This document shows positions 24,408-33,402 of a stretch of 57,197 nt of DNA, piece after piece (position 1 is the stretch's first letter; each line of letters begins with the position of its first letter). A model generated the notes under the pieces. The model was given only the letters and a program-made list of their open reading frames with translations. It did no database searches and had not been told where the DNA came from. Source of the stretch: CAZAFL01 sp964484465 (GTDB taxonomy: Bacteria; Bacteroidota; Ignavibacteria; UBA10030; SZUA-254); NCBI GenBank assembly GCA_964484465.1, contig CAZAFL010000023.1, positions 1 through 57,197 on the forward strand, in the 5' to 3' direction. Both the position numbers and the translations under genes were made by a program.

Positions 24408-24908
24408 ATGGCAGACCTGAAAATGCCCGAAATCAACAGCATCGTTATCGCTGGAAATTTGACCAGAGACCCTGTATTCCGTCAAACGACCAACGGAACA
24501 CCCGTTGCTAATTTTTCCATCGCTTCCAACCGGAAATACCGTGATGCGAATAATCAATGGCAGGAAGAAGTATGTTACGTAGGAATCGTGGCATGGAACC
24601 GACTGGCGGACAGCTGTTCGAACAGATTGAAAAAAGGGAGTGCTGTCCTGGTCGACGGCGAATTACAAAGTCATTCACTTAAAAGTGAAGACGGGTCCAT
24701 CAGAAATGTTGTCGAAATCAAAGCCCGGCGAATCCAGTTCCTGAACAAAAAAGGAACCATGACCGAGGCTTCGACATCGGCGAATCATAATAATCATCAT
24801 GATGAAGAACCGGCGATTGTTGAGGACGATTCATTCGATAAGTTTTTGACAAATGAAGAGGCCCAGTTACTGAAAACCCAATCAACGACACAGTCACAAA
24901 GTTCATAA
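24408..24908 (+). CDS. ssb: Single-stranded DNA-binding protein, no canonical acidic tip
   Basis: Binds ssDNA in replication and repair. From the ATG at 24408 it has 166 residues. The OB fold starts at INSIVIAGNLTRDPVFRQT and includes PVANFSIASNRKY, VGIVAWNRLADSC and GSAVLVDGELQS. The C-terminal region contains an internal acidic patch (EDDSFDKF), but the chain ends TQSTTQSQSS instead of the usual D-D-D-I-P-F-like tip that recruits partner proteins. Its place between rpsF and rpsR is standard. Confidence 0.93.
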   Translation: MADLKMPEINSIVIAGNLTRDPVFRQTTNGTPVANFSIASNRKYRDANNQWQEEVCYVGIVAWNRLADSCSNRLKKGSAVLVDGELQSHSLKSEDGSIRNVVEIKARRIQFLNKKGTMTEASTSANHNNHHDEEPAIVEDDSFDKFLTNEEAQLLKTQSTTQSQSS

Positions 24909-24917
24909 GGATAGTTC

Positions 24918-25157
24918 ATGCCAAAACAGGATCAACAAACAAAAAAACGCCGCACGTGCCGCTTTTGTGAATCGAAAGAGGTGTATATCGATTACAAGGA
25001 TGAGAAACGGCTTATTCGATTTATCTCGGAACAGGGTAAGGTGATTCCGAAAAGAATCACCGGCACATGTGCAAAACATCAGCGACAACTCGTTCAGGCA
25101 ATAAAGAGGGCGCGCCATCTTGCGCTACTCCCCTATGCCTCCGATACCATTCGATAA
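24918..25157 (+). CDS. rpsR: 30S ribosomal protein S18
   Basis: Partner of S6 in the small-subunit platform. 79 residues: RTCRFCESKE near the N-terminus keeps a CxxC pair, and the core IDYKDEKRLIRFISEQGKV and KRITGTCAKHQRQL is typical. The CxxC with a further Cys and His suggests a zinc-holding form. Ends at a normal length. It lies 9 bp after ssb. Confidence 0.96.
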   Translation: MPKQDQQTKKRRTCRFCESKEVYIDYKDEKRLIRFISEQGKVIPKRITGTCAKHQRQLVQAIKRARHLALLPYASDTIR

Positions 25158-25188
25158 TCATTGAACGTTTTTTGAAGAGGATGATACT

Positions 25189-25632
25189 ATGAAAATCATT
25201 TTACGTCAGGACCATGAGAAACTCGGCAAACTCGGCGATATTGTGGAGGTAAAAGACGGGTACGCTCGGAATTTCCTTCTTCCCCATAATATCGCGTTTA
25301 TCGCAACCGCAGGAAACCTCCGGGCGCTCGAGGAAGAAAAGAAACAACACACTGAACGGGAGAAAAAAGACCTGCACCAGGCTGAGAAACTGGCAGCGGA
25401 GCTGGAAAAAATCTCCGTCACCCTGCAGACGAAAGTCGGCGAAGATGAAAAACTCTTCGGTTCGGTTACGTCCCAGATGATTGCAGATGCTTTAAAGACG
25501 AAGGGCTACGATATCGATAAACGAATTATCGAACTTGAAGCCCCTATCAAGGCGCTCGGCATTTACACCGTCAATCTGAAACTTCATACAGGCGTTGTAG
25601 GTAAAGTAAAAGTTTGGGTAGTACGAGAGTAA
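25189..25632 (+). CDS. rplI: 50S ribosomal protein L9
   Basis: 147 residues, the family's usual length. The N-terminal domain is MKIILRQDHEKLGKLGDIVE followed by VKDGYARNFLLPHNIA. A long charged connecting helix spans residues 45-75, and the C-terminal domain contains KLFGSVTSQMIADAL. Last gene of the rpsF-ssb-rpsR-rplI operon, with an inverted repeat starting in its last codons. Confidence 0.97.
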   Translation: MKIILRQDHEKLGKLGDIVEVKDGYARNFLLPHNIAFIATAGNLRALEEEKKQHTEREKKDLHQAEKLAAELEKISVTLQTKVGEDEKLFGSVTSQMIADALKTKGYDIDKRIIELEAPIKALGIYTVNLKLHTGVVGKVKVWVVRE

Positions 25633-25644
25633 CTTTTCTCGTAC
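25621..25644 (+). repeat. Perfect inverted repeat across the rplI stop codon
   Basis: GTACGAGA (25621-25628) and TCTCGTAC (25637-25644) form a perfect 8-bp stem with an 8-nt loop that contains the TAA stop. A smaller GTACA/TGTAC pair overlaps it downstream. No T run follows, so it may be a transcript-end stabiliser or a poor terminator. Confidence 0.55.
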
Positions 25645-25682
25645 ATACTGTACCCGATTAATTCTACCGATGACACGAAAGG

Positions 25683-25711
25683 TTGATTTTTCGCCCAAAA
25701 AAATGTATTTT
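25683..25711 (+). promoter_or_regulatory. Candidate promoter of ccdA
   Basis: TTGATT at 25683-25688, a 17-bp spacer and TATTTT at 25706-25711, followed by TG. It lies 31 bp before the chosen ccdA ATG and shows that the upstream in-frame start at 25683 is inside the promoter. korAB follows ccdA closely and may share it. Confidence 0.6.
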
Positions 25712-25742
25712 TGAGTTAGTGTATGATTATGGTGCAGAATTG

Positions 25743-26477
25743 ATGGAAAACGTAGGAATTTTAACTGCATTTGTTTTTGGGTTACTTTCGTTCATTTCTC
25801 CGTGTGTGCTCCCCATTGTTCCTGGCTACCTTTCATTTATTTCCGGTGTGTCGTTTGAGGAGATGCAGAATTCAGACAGCCGATCAAGGGTGCGAAATCG
25901 CATCGTAGCGAATTCGGTCTTTTTCATCGCCGGCTTTTCAGCCGTCTTCATTGCACTTGGTGCCTCTGCCACTGTCGTCGGCTCGTTCCTGCATGATCAG
26001 CGGAATCTGCTGAGCAAAATAGCCGGCGTTTTGATCATTATTTTTGGTTTTCATATGATCGGTCTGTTCAAAATTCCTTTTTTAAATTATGAGAAAAGGT
26101 TTCATGCCGACAGCCGCCCGCTCGGCCTCCTTGGAGCTTTCGTAGTCGGCCTTGCATTTGCGTTCGGATGGACGCCCTGTATCGGGCCAATTTTGGCAAC
26201 AATACTCGCAATTGCCAGTCAGCAAGACTCGGTCGGTAAAGGGATCATCCTGCTCTCATCATACTCACTCGGGCTCGGCATTCCCTTTTTTGTTACCGGG
26301 CTAAGCCTCTCAGCATTCTATAACTTTTTTAACAAGCTTAAACAGCACCTCCATAAAGTCGAGGTAGCCGGAGGCATACTGCTCGTAGCCGTCGGAGTGC
26401 TCATAATGACAAATTATCTGACAATAATCTCAGGATATCTTGCACGATGGTTCCCATTCTTAAATGAACTTGGATAA
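25743..26477 (+). CDS. ccdA: Cytochrome c biogenesis protein CcdA-type
   Basis: An inner-membrane thiol-disulphide transporter passing electrons from cytosolic thioredoxin to periplasmic partners. 244 residues with six hydrophobic segments. The two conserved cysteines stand at helix-proline contexts: LSFISPCVLPIVPGYLSF and AFGWTPCIGPIL. The pseudo-twofold order of the segments fits the DsbD-gamma/CcdA family. The ATG at 25743 is chosen from the promoter position. No cytochrome c maturation genes are adjacent; korA follows 33 bp downstream. Confidence 0.92.
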   Translation: MENVGILTAFVFGLLSFISPCVLPIVPGYLSFISGVSFEEMQNSDSRSRVRNRIVANSVFFIAGFSAVFIALGASATVVGSFLHDQRNLLSKIAGVLIIIFGFHMIGLFKIPFLNYEKRFHADSRPLGLLGAFVVGLAFAFGWTPCIGPILATILAIASQQDSVGKGIILLSSYSLGLGIPFFVTGLSLSAFYNFFNKLKQHLHKVEVAGGILLVAVGVLIMTNYLTIISGYLARWFPFLNELG

Positions 26478-26510
26478 CATTCTATTGAACACAGCATACT
26501 ACGATCGTAC

Positions 26511-28349
26511 ATGAAAAAAGAACTCAAAAATTTACAAGAAGTGACAATACGGTTTGCCGGAGACTCAGGCGACGGCATGCAATTGACCGGAACTCAATTT
26601 ACGACCACCACTGCACTGCTGGGGAATGATCTCAGCACATTCCCGGATTTTCCCGCGGAGATCCGCGCGCCTGCGGGAACATTGTTCGGCGTCAGCGGGT
26701 TTCAAATTCATTTTGGCGCGACAGAAATCAACACACCGGGCGATTTGTGCGACGTGCTTGTTGCGATGAATGCGGCAGCATTGAAGGTCAACCTGCGAAG
26801 TCTGCGGGACGGCGGCGTCATCCTTGCGAACACCGATGGTTTTAATGAAAAAAACCTCAAACTTGCAGGATACGGAGCAAATCCGCTCGAAGATGAATCC
26901 CTCTCGAAATACCAGCTTCACGCAGTTGACATAACAAAGCTCACGCATAACGCGCTTGCCGACCTCAACCTCTCGAACAAAATTGCAGAGAGAAGCAAGA
27001 ACTTTTTTGCGCTCGGGATCATGTACTGGATGTTTACCCGTCCGATGGATTCAACCATCAACTGGATCAAAGAAAAATTCAAAAAATCCCCTGAGCTTAT
27101 TGAGGCAAATACTCGTGTTCTCAAAGCAGGCTATGCGTTCGGCGAAACGACCGAAATGTTTGCAGCCAGATATGAAGTAAAACCGGCTGCCCTGAAACCG
27201 GGAAAATACCGGAGCGTTATGGGGAATGAAGCAGTTGCCTGGGGATTGATTGCGGCATCTGTAAAATCTGGTTTGGACCTGTTCCTGGGGAGTTATCCTA
27301 TTACTCCCGCGAGTGACATCCTTCATGAATTATCCAAACATAAGAACTTCCGCGTCAAGACATTTCAGGCTGAAGACGAAATCGCTGGCATTACTTCGGC
27401 GATTGGAGCAGCGTATGGCGGCTCAATAGGTGTTACTACGACTAGCGGTCCCGGATTGGCACTCAAAGCCGAGGCCCTTGGGCTGGCAGTCATGCTGGAA
27501 CTTCCTCTTGTCGTGTGTGATATTCAGCGCGGCGGACCCAGTACCGGCTTACCCACGAAAACAGAACAGGCAGATTTGCTCCAGGCAGTATACGGAAGAA
27601 ACAGTGAAGCACCTATCCCGGTCATCGCTGCCTCTACCCCTGCCGATTGCTTTTATACCGTTTTTGAAGCAACACGGATTGCGATCAAATATATGACCCC
27701 CGTTATTTTCCTTTCTGACGGGTATCTTGCTAACGGTGCGGAACCATGGCTGATACCTCAAGTGGATTCTCTACCGGACATTTCCCCCAAGTTCCGTACT
27801 GAGGTAGAAGGATTTCAACCATATCTTCGGGATAAGAAAACGCTTGCGCGCCCCTGGGCAATTCCGGGAACCCCTGGTCTTGAGCATCGTATTGGAGGAC
27901 TGGAGAAGCAACACATTACCGGTAACGTCAGTTACGACCCTGAGAACCATGAGTTCATGGTGAAAATGCGGCAGGCGAAAGTAGACGGCATTGCCGACGA
28001 TATTCCTCTTGCTACCGTAGATGGCGACACAAAGGGAGACCTTCTCATCCTGGGATGGGGAGGCACGTATGGTGCAATCAGGTCTGCCGTAGAATCAAAA
28101 CGACGTGAAGGCAAGTCGGTCTCTCATCTCCATCTGAAGTATCTCTATCCGTTTCAGAAGAACGTGGGAGAAATACTCTATAATTTCAGAAATGTTCTTA
28201 TCCCCGAACTCAACCTTGGACAGTTGTCAAAATTGATTCGTGCAAAATACCTGGTCCCGACAATAACGATGAGTAAAGTCCAGGGACAGCCTTTTAAGTC
28301 AACAGAAATTGAAGACAAAATTGATGAAATTCTACTAACTAGAAAGTGA
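26511..28349 (+). CDS. korA: 2-oxoacid:ferredoxin oxidoreductase, fused gamma-alpha subunit
   Basis: Oxygen-sensitive enzyme interconverting 2-oxoglutarate (or a related 2-oxoacid) and its acyl-CoA plus CO2 with ferredoxin. 612 residues. The gamma domain is about residues 1-200 (IRFAGDSGDGMQLTGTQF). The alpha pyrimidine-binding domain follows (GSYPITPASDI at 260-270, then QAEDEIAGITSAIGA and TTSGPGLALKAEALGLA). The gamma-alpha fusion with a separate beta is the two-subunit KorAB arrangement. 2-oxoglutarate is the likeliest substrate by likeness to the Bacteroidota/Chlorobi enzymes, where it serves the oxidative or reductive TCA cycle; pyruvate cannot be excluded. Confidence 0.9.
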   Translation: MKKELKNLQEVTIRFAGDSGDGMQLTGTQFTTTTALLGNDLSTFPDFPAEIRAPAGTLFGVSGFQIHFGATEINTPGDLCDVLVAMNAAALKVNLRSLRDGGVILANTDGFNEKNLKLAGYGANPLEDESLSKYQLHAVDITKLTHNALADLNLSNKIAERSKNFFALGIMYWMFTRPMDSTINWIKEKFKKSPELIEANTRVLKAGYAFGETTEMFAARYEVKPAALKPGKYRSVMGNEAVAWGLIAASVKSGLDLFLGSYPITPASDILHELSKHKNFRVKTFQAEDEIAGITSAIGAAYGGSIGVTTTSGPGLALKAEALGLAVMLELPLVVCDIQRGGPSTGLPTKTEQADLLQAVYGRNSEAPIPVIAASTPADCFYTVFEATRIAIKYMTPVIFLSDGYLANGAEPWLIPQVDSLPDISPKFRTEVEGFQPYLRDKKTLARPWAIPGTPGLEHRIGGLEKQHITGNVSYDPENHEFMVKMRQAKVDGIADDIPLATVDGDTKGDLLILGWGGTYGAIRSAVESKRREGKSVSHLHLKYLYPFQKNVGEILYNFRNVLIPELNLGQLSKLIRAKYLVPTITMSKVQGQPFKSTEIEDKIDEILLTRK

Positions 28350-29401
28350 ATATGAATCTCGTTGAAGACCTCCTTAAGCAATCCTCGAATACTCCGCCAA
28401 TGAAATACACGGCGAAGGATTTTCAGTCCGACCAAGACGTTCGCTGGTGTCCCGGATGTGGCGACTATTCCATCCTGGCCCAGATTCAGCGGGTAATGCC
28501 GGAACTGAATGTTCCGACACACAACATTGTGTTTGTTTCCGGTATCGGATGCTCCAGCCGTTTTCCGTATTACATGAATACGTATGGGTTTCATTCCATT
28601 CATGGACGTGCGCCGGCTATAGCGTCGGGCTTAAAAATTGCACGACCCGACCTGATGGTATGGGTTGCGACTGGCGATGGTGATGGGCTGAGCATCGGCG
28701 GAAACCATTTTATTCACATCTGCCGCCGTAACCTGGACATCAAGATCGTGCTGTTCAACAACGAGATTTATGGCTTGACAAAGGGACAGTACTCACCCAC
28801 ATCGCCTTTCGGCAAGGTGACAAAATCGACACCCTATGGATCCGTTGACCATCCCTTTACCCCAATGCTTCTCGCTCTTGGCGCTGAGGCTTCGTTCGTT
28901 GCACGCACATTAGATCGCGACCCCCGGCACATGCAGACGGTCATTAGGCGGGCGGCAGAACATAAGGGGACTGCGTTTATCGAAATTTATCAGAACTGTA
29001 ATGTGTTTAATGACGGCGCATTTTTTACCTGGACAGAAAAAGAAACAAAGGATGAAAATGTTATTTTCGTTGAACACGGAAAACCGATGGTATTCGGAAA
29101 GGAAAAAGATAAAGGTATAAAACTGGAGGGATTCACTCCAAGAGTCGTATCGCTCAAAGATGGATCGCATTCCGTCAATGACCTGATGGTTCACAACGAG
29201 AAGGACACGATGCTTTCGTTTATACTGGCGCGGATGTCGAGCATTCCCGACCTTCCCCGACCATGCGGAGTGGTCTATGCCGTTGAACGCCCGCTGTACG
29301 AAATGGAAATTACAAAACAAATCCAGCAGGCAACCCAAAAACAGGGTGAAGGAAATCTCGAAAAGCTGCTTAACCATGGCGAAACATGGGTTATCCAGTA
29401 A
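28346..29401 (+). CDS. korB: 2-oxoacid:ferredoxin oxidoreductase, beta subunit
   Basis: Thiamine-diphosphate and Fe-S subunit of KorAB. 351 residues. The cluster ligands are probably C35 and C38 (DVRWCPGCGDYSIL) with C69 (GIGCSSRFPYY). The diphosphate-binding motif is GDGDGLSIGGNH followed by FNNEIYGLTKGQYSPTS. The GTG at 28346 overlaps the korA stop as GTGA; an ATG two codons later is equally possible. A strong terminator ends the transcript 33 bp downstream. Confidence 0.92.
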   Translation: MNMNLVEDLLKQSSNTPPMKYTAKDFQSDQDVRWCPGCGDYSILAQIQRVMPELNVPTHNIVFVSGIGCSSRFPYYMNTYGFHSIHGRAPAIASGLKIARPDLMVWVATGDGDGLSIGGNHFIHICRRNLDIKIVLFNNEIYGLTKGQYSPTSPFGKVTKSTPYGSVDHPFTPMLLALGAEASFVARTLDRDPRHMQTVIRRAAEHKGTAFIEIYQNCNVFNDGAFFTWTEKETKDENVIFVEHGKPMVFGKEKDKGIKLEGFTPRVVSLKDGSHSVNDLMVHNEKDTMLSFILARMSSIPDLPRPCGVVYAVERPLYEMEITKQIQQATQKQGEGNLEKLLNHGETWVIQ

Positions 29402-29434
29402 TCGACAGTCTTGAGTAACAGTCAAATCGTGTTG

Positions 29435-29463
29435 AAGGCGAGAAGAGGTTCTCGCCTTTTCAT
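29435..29463 (+). terminator. Rho-independent terminator after korB
   Basis: Perfect 10-bp stem AAGGCGAGAA (29435-29444) and TTCTCGCCTT (29449-29458) with a GAGG loop, running into TTTT and a further T-rich stretch. It isolates korAB from nrnA. Confidence 0.92.
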
Positions 29464-29481
29464 TTTGTCGTCAGTTATTAC

Positions 29482-30471
29482 ATGAAGCCAAATTTTGACC
29501 GCATCAAAACAATCATGAACGCCCACCAAACGTTCGTGCTGACAACACACGTTAACCCGGATGGCGATGCTCTGGGTTCTGAACTGGCACTCGCCTACTT
29601 CCTCAAAGCGGCGGGGAAAAAAATCACGATTCTCAATCATAATGTTACTCCTGAAAACTACTCCTGGCTCGACGAAGAGAACCTCATCATACCATTTCAT
29701 GCGGATCAGCATAAAGAGATCATCCTTCAAGCAGATGTGATCTTCATTTTGGATGTCAACCAGCCGGATAGATTGCGCTCGCTTGAACCGTATGTAAAAC
29801 AAAGTACCGCGGTGAAGGTCATTATCGATCATCATCTTGAACCACAGCAATTTGGCGATGCGTATGTGATTGATGATGAAGCAACTTCCACAGGAGAACT
29901 CATTTACAAGCTTATAACAGGTATCAACGGGAATGGAATCGACCGACAAATCGCGCGCGCGCTGTATACAGCAATTATGACCGATACGGGATCGTTTCGA
30001 TTTCCCCGAACGGATAGTGAAACACATATGATTGCGGCACATTTGGTAGATTGCGGTGCAGACCCGACTGAAATTTATGTTCATGTCTATGAAGGATGGA
30101 CACTCGGGAGAATGAGATTATTGGGGGAAGTGCTGGATTCGATGAAACTTGAGTACAACGGGAAGCTTGCCTATGTTGTCTGTACACAGAAAATGTTCTC
30201 CGAAACCGGGACCACGGAAGTTGAAACCGACAATTTTACAACATACCCGATGAGTGTGAAAGACGTCGTCATCGGTATCCTGTTCAACGAGCTGAGGAAT
30301 GGTGTGAAAATCAGCTTTCGTTCGAAGGGTTCGATACCGATCAACCAGCTCGCAAAGGAATTCGGAGGGAACGGACATCTGAACGCCGCCGGCGCCCGGT
30401 TGTACGATGTCAACCTCGACGAAACAGTCAATTCAGTTATTAAGAGAGCTGGCAAGTATGTGCATCTATAA
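29482..30471 (+). CDS. nrnA: Bifunctional oligoribonuclease / PAP phosphatase NrnA (DHH family)
   Basis: Degrades short RNA oligonucleotides and probably 3'-phosphoadenosine 5'-phosphate. 329 residues. DHH-domain motifs: THVNPDGDALGS (residues 22-33), VIFILDVNQPDR, and IIDHHLEP with the DHH triad at 116-118. MTDTGSFRFPRTDSET follows. The DHHA1 domain near the C-terminus has GGNGHLNAAGAR. It starts after the korB terminator. Confidence 0.93.
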   Translation: MKPNFDRIKTIMNAHQTFVLTTHVNPDGDALGSELALAYFLKAAGKKITILNHNVTPENYSWLDEENLIIPFHADQHKEIILQADVIFILDVNQPDRLRSLEPYVKQSTAVKVIIDHHLEPQQFGDAYVIDDEATSTGELIYKLITGINGNGIDRQIARALYTAIMTDTGSFRFPRTDSETHMIAAHLVDCGADPTEIYVHVYEGWTLGRMRLLGEVLDSMKLEYNGKLAYVVCTQKMFSETGTTEVETDNFTTYPMSVKDVVIGILFNELRNGVKISFRSKGSIPINQLAKEFGGNGHLNAAGARLYDVNLDETVNSVIKRAGKYVHL

Positions 30472-30513
30472 TTAATCAATCATCTTGTCCATACGTACAT
30501 CAACCATAACAGT

Positions 30514-32019
30514 ATGAAACTGACCGTTCAAACAACAACTTTGCGAAGAGCAAAAGCTGACGCAGTTGCAATCTTTATAACCGCAGACAGTTCAATCTTC
30601 AAACATCAAATACTCGAGATCGGTAAACATCTGGGAGACCGTATCGACCGTATTGTCGAGCTTGAAAATTTTAAAGGCAAAGAAGGGGAAATTGTCACCC
30701 TGCTTACGGATAAACGGCTCTCCACCCCTCGCATATTTCTCGTCGGGTTGGGAGAATCGAAAAATCATTCTCTCGAACGGTACCGTCGTGCTGCAGCAAT
30801 AGCAGCAAAAAAAGCAATGGCGGCTTCGGTCCGACACCTGGGAGTATTGTTGCCTTCAATCTCCGGAGACAGTCATGGTTTTTCGGCAACCCCTTCTGAG
30901 CTAGCGTATACGCTTGCGGAAGGAGTGCTGCTCTCGCTCTACAAATACGACAAATATTTCACTGAAAAGAAAAAACAAAACGTCGTCGAATTACGCTTCA
31001 TCGTTTCCGGTAAGAACATCCATAAAGATGTGGCAAAGGTGTTGTCGCGGGCCCGCATTGTCTGTGAAGCAACCCGATTGGCAAGAGATCTGGAAAATGC
31101 ACCGGCAAACGAAATTTACCCGGAAACCCTTGCAGCTGCAGCTAAGTCGTCTGGCGAAAAGTACGGATTCAGAGTAACCATATGGGATAAGAACCGCATT
31201 GAGCAAACAGGCTTCGGAGGACTTCTTGCAGTCAGTTCCGGCAGCGACCGCCCGCCAAGGTTTGTCATTCTGGAACACAATGCGGGCAGAAATGACCTCG
31301 ACACTATCGTCCTCGTTGGAAAAGGAGTTACCTTTGATGCAGGCGGGATTTCCATAAAGCCGGCGAGCGGGATGTCTGAAATGAAAATGGATATGAGCGG
31401 CGGCGCAGCGGTCATCGGAACAATGGAAGCTGCAACGCGCCTCGGCCTTCCGGTTCATCTCGTGGGACTCATCCCTTCCACTGAAAATTTACTCGGCGGC
31501 TCCGCAATGAAACCGGGTGATGTGATTATTCATTACGGCGGGAAAACTTCCGAAGTAGATAATACTGATGCAGAAGGAAGATTAATTCTCGCAGATGCAC
31601 TGGCGTACGCCGGCAAATTTAAGCCGAAAGCGGTTATCGACCTTGCGACACTGACCGGCGCATGCGTCGTTGCACTCGGGCATCATGCCACCGGTATGAT
31701 GGGAAATGATAAAGAGTTGATGGCTCAATTAAAGAAATCCGGAGAAACAACTTACGAGCGGGTGTGGGAACTTCCCATGTACGACGAATACGAAAAACAG
31801 ATCAAGAGCGATATTGCTGATGTAAAAAATGTCGGCGGACGATGGGGTGGCGCAATAACTGCAGCATTGTTTCTAAAAAAATTCATCGAAAACTACAAAT
31901 GGGCTCATCTCGACATTGCGGGGACGGCAATCCTTGAGGAAGACCTTCCCTACACACCGAAAGGCGGGTCTGGTGTCGGAGTGCGCCTCCTTATCGATTT
32001 CTTAACCAATTGGAGATGA
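30514..32019 (+). CDS. pepA: Leucyl aminopeptidase (M17)
   Basis: Cytosolic two-zinc or manganese aminopeptidase of 501 residues. The N-terminal domain, about residues 1-170, is less conserved. The catalytic domain has VGKGVTFDAGGISIKP (about 268-283) with metal ligands, KMDMSGGAA, and the family signature NTDAEGRL at 350-357. RWGGAITAALFLKKF and AHLDIAGTA follow near the end. No signal peptide. A TATAAT sequence lies 40 bp upstream but without a matching -35 box. It leads a run with the GWxTD gene, pdxA and ftsE. Confidence 0.95.
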   Translation: MKLTVQTTTLRRAKADAVAIFITADSSIFKHQILEIGKHLGDRIDRIVELENFKGKEGEIVTLLTDKRLSTPRIFLVGLGESKNHSLERYRRAAAIAAKKAMAASVRHLGVLLPSISGDSHGFSATPSELAYTLAEGVLLSLYKYDKYFTEKKKQNVVELRFIVSGKNIHKDVAKVLSRARIVCEATRLARDLENAPANEIYPETLAAAAKSSGEKYGFRVTIWDKNRIEQTGFGGLLAVSSGSDRPPRFVILEHNAGRNDLDTIVLVGKGVTFDAGGISIKPASGMSEMKMDMSGGAAVIGTMEAATRLGLPVHLVGLIPSTENLLGGSAMKPGDVIIHYGGKTSEVDNTDAEGRLILADALAYAGKFKPKAVIDLATLTGACVVALGHHATGMMGNDKELMAQLKKSGETTYERVWELPMYDEYEKQIKSDIADVKNVGGRWGGAITAALFLKKFIENYKWAHLDIAGTAILEEDLPYTPKGGSGVGVRLLIDFLTNWR

Positions 32020-32043
32020 ATTTCGTTCTGATACGTGCTCACC

Positions 32044-33402
32044 ATGCAATACCTGAATGTATTTACATATATCATACTGCTTATAACATCCTGCAGGCTG
32101 TCAGTCGCTCAGGGAGATAAGCGCGTCAGGCAGGATCAATTCTCCCCTGTATATTTTCAAACGCAAAATTTTGTTTCCGACAGTATCGGAAAAAGCAGGC
32201 TTGACGTATCATTTCGTATTCCTTACGATTTCTTTGTGTCTGTTGCCAATACTTCCCTGCAATCCAGATCAGCATTTATTGCAACCGGCGACATAACAGT
32301 GGAAGTTCTCGACCATTCTAATGTCTCGGTCGCGCGACAACTCACGAGAAAGCAAATCACGACCGACATGCCGCTCACAGCTGCGGCCCGACAACAATTC
32401 CTGGAGGGAATATTTACCTTCAACCTGGCACCGGGCGACTATTCCCTCGTCACGGAGGTCACCGACCCCGAGTCTCAGCGGCATTACTTCGATAATAGCC
32501 GGAAAGTAAGATTACGGAATTTTTCACCGGATAGTCTTACTCTATCGGATGTATTGTTTTTTGATGTCTCTTCATGGCATAGTTCCGGCAAATTACTACC
32601 GCTCAATTTTGGCAGCGACGTCCCCTTTGGGAAGAGCTTCAGGTGCGTCGCCGGAGCAACAGTACCCGCTTCTGAAGAGACTCTGAAGGTTTCATACCGA
32701 CTGACAAAACCTGTGTCCGATGAAGGAGAACAGTCAATACTCGTTCAGGGCACTCTTCCGGATAGCTCCATTCTGCACGGAAAAATTGTCACTCCGGCAT
32801 TGGAGGAAAACAGGCTCACGTATCAAATCAGTGATGGACATGCGAAAGGAACATACGCTTTCCGGATTAATATTAATGGTGATACACTGGAGGAAGGACT
32901 GTACGTACTGGAAATAACAGCACACGCTGGCAAGTTCACTTCCGTAGTTCAACAAAAATTTCATTTGCTTTGGTTCGACAAGCCAAAATCCCTACGAAAT
33001 CTCCGGTTTGCTATCGATGCGCTTGAATACATCGCTACCCACGATGAATTCAAACACCTGAATTCCGGTAACCCTGTAGCGCAGCGACGTGCCTTTGAAA
33101 ATTTTTGGAAACAGCGGGACAAGACACCGTCGACCTCCTTCAACGAGGTCATGTCGGAATACTATAAACGGGTCGATTATGCGTTTTCCAATTTTGCCAC
33201 CGTGAAAATAACCAACGGAGTGAAAACTGAACGTGGAAAAGCGTATATTCTCTACGGTCCGCCAACCCATATCGAGCGTGAACTTTCTCCTTCATCCGCA
33301 CCGAAGGAGGTCTGGTCATACGAATCACTGCACAAGAGACTTATTTTCATTGATAGCGACAGGGACGGAAATTATAAACTTGCTTCAACGGAAAGTCTTT
33401 AA
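32044..33402 (+). CDS. GWxTD-domain-like exported protein
   Basis: A 452-residue protein with an N-terminal signal peptide (through SCRLSVAQ) and beta-rich middle sections. Residues about 340-430 resemble the GWxTD domain of Bacteroidota/Ignavibacteria-type genomes: FENFWKQRDKTPST, YYKRVDYAFSNF and ERGKAYILYGPPTHIERE. The signature itself is altered: the usual G-W-x-T-D reads G-V-K-T-E. A cysteine in the signal region (ITSCRL) could mark a lipoprotein, but the lipobox is imperfect. The domain's function is not established. It follows pepA by 24 bp and abuts pdxA directly. Confidence 0.75.
   Translation: MQYLNVFTYIILLITSCRLSVAQGDKRVRQDQFSPVYFQTQNFVSDSIGKSRLDVSFRIPYDFFVSVANTSLQSRSAFIATGDITVEVLDHSNVSVARQLTRKQITTDMPLTAAARQQFLEGIFTFNLAPGDYSLVTEVTDPESQRHYFDNSRKVRLRNFSPDSLTLSDVLFFDVSSWHSSGKLLPLNFGSDVPFGKSFRCVAGATVPASEETLKVSYRLTKPVSDEGEQSILVQGTLPDSSILHGKIVTPALEENRLTYQISDGHAKGTYAFRININGDTLEEGLYVLEITAHAGKFTSVVQQKFHLLWFDKPKSLRNLRFAIDALEYIATHDEFKHLNSGNPVAQRRAFENFWKQRDKTPSTSFNEVMSEYYKRVDYAFSNFATVKITNGVKTERGKAYILYGPPTHIERELSPSSAPKEVWSYESLHKRLIFIDSDRDGNYKLASTESL

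Noticed and set aside
30467..30472. A TATAAT sequence at the end of nrnA as a pepA promoter.
   Set aside because: No -35 box stands at 16-18 bp, so the match is probably chance.
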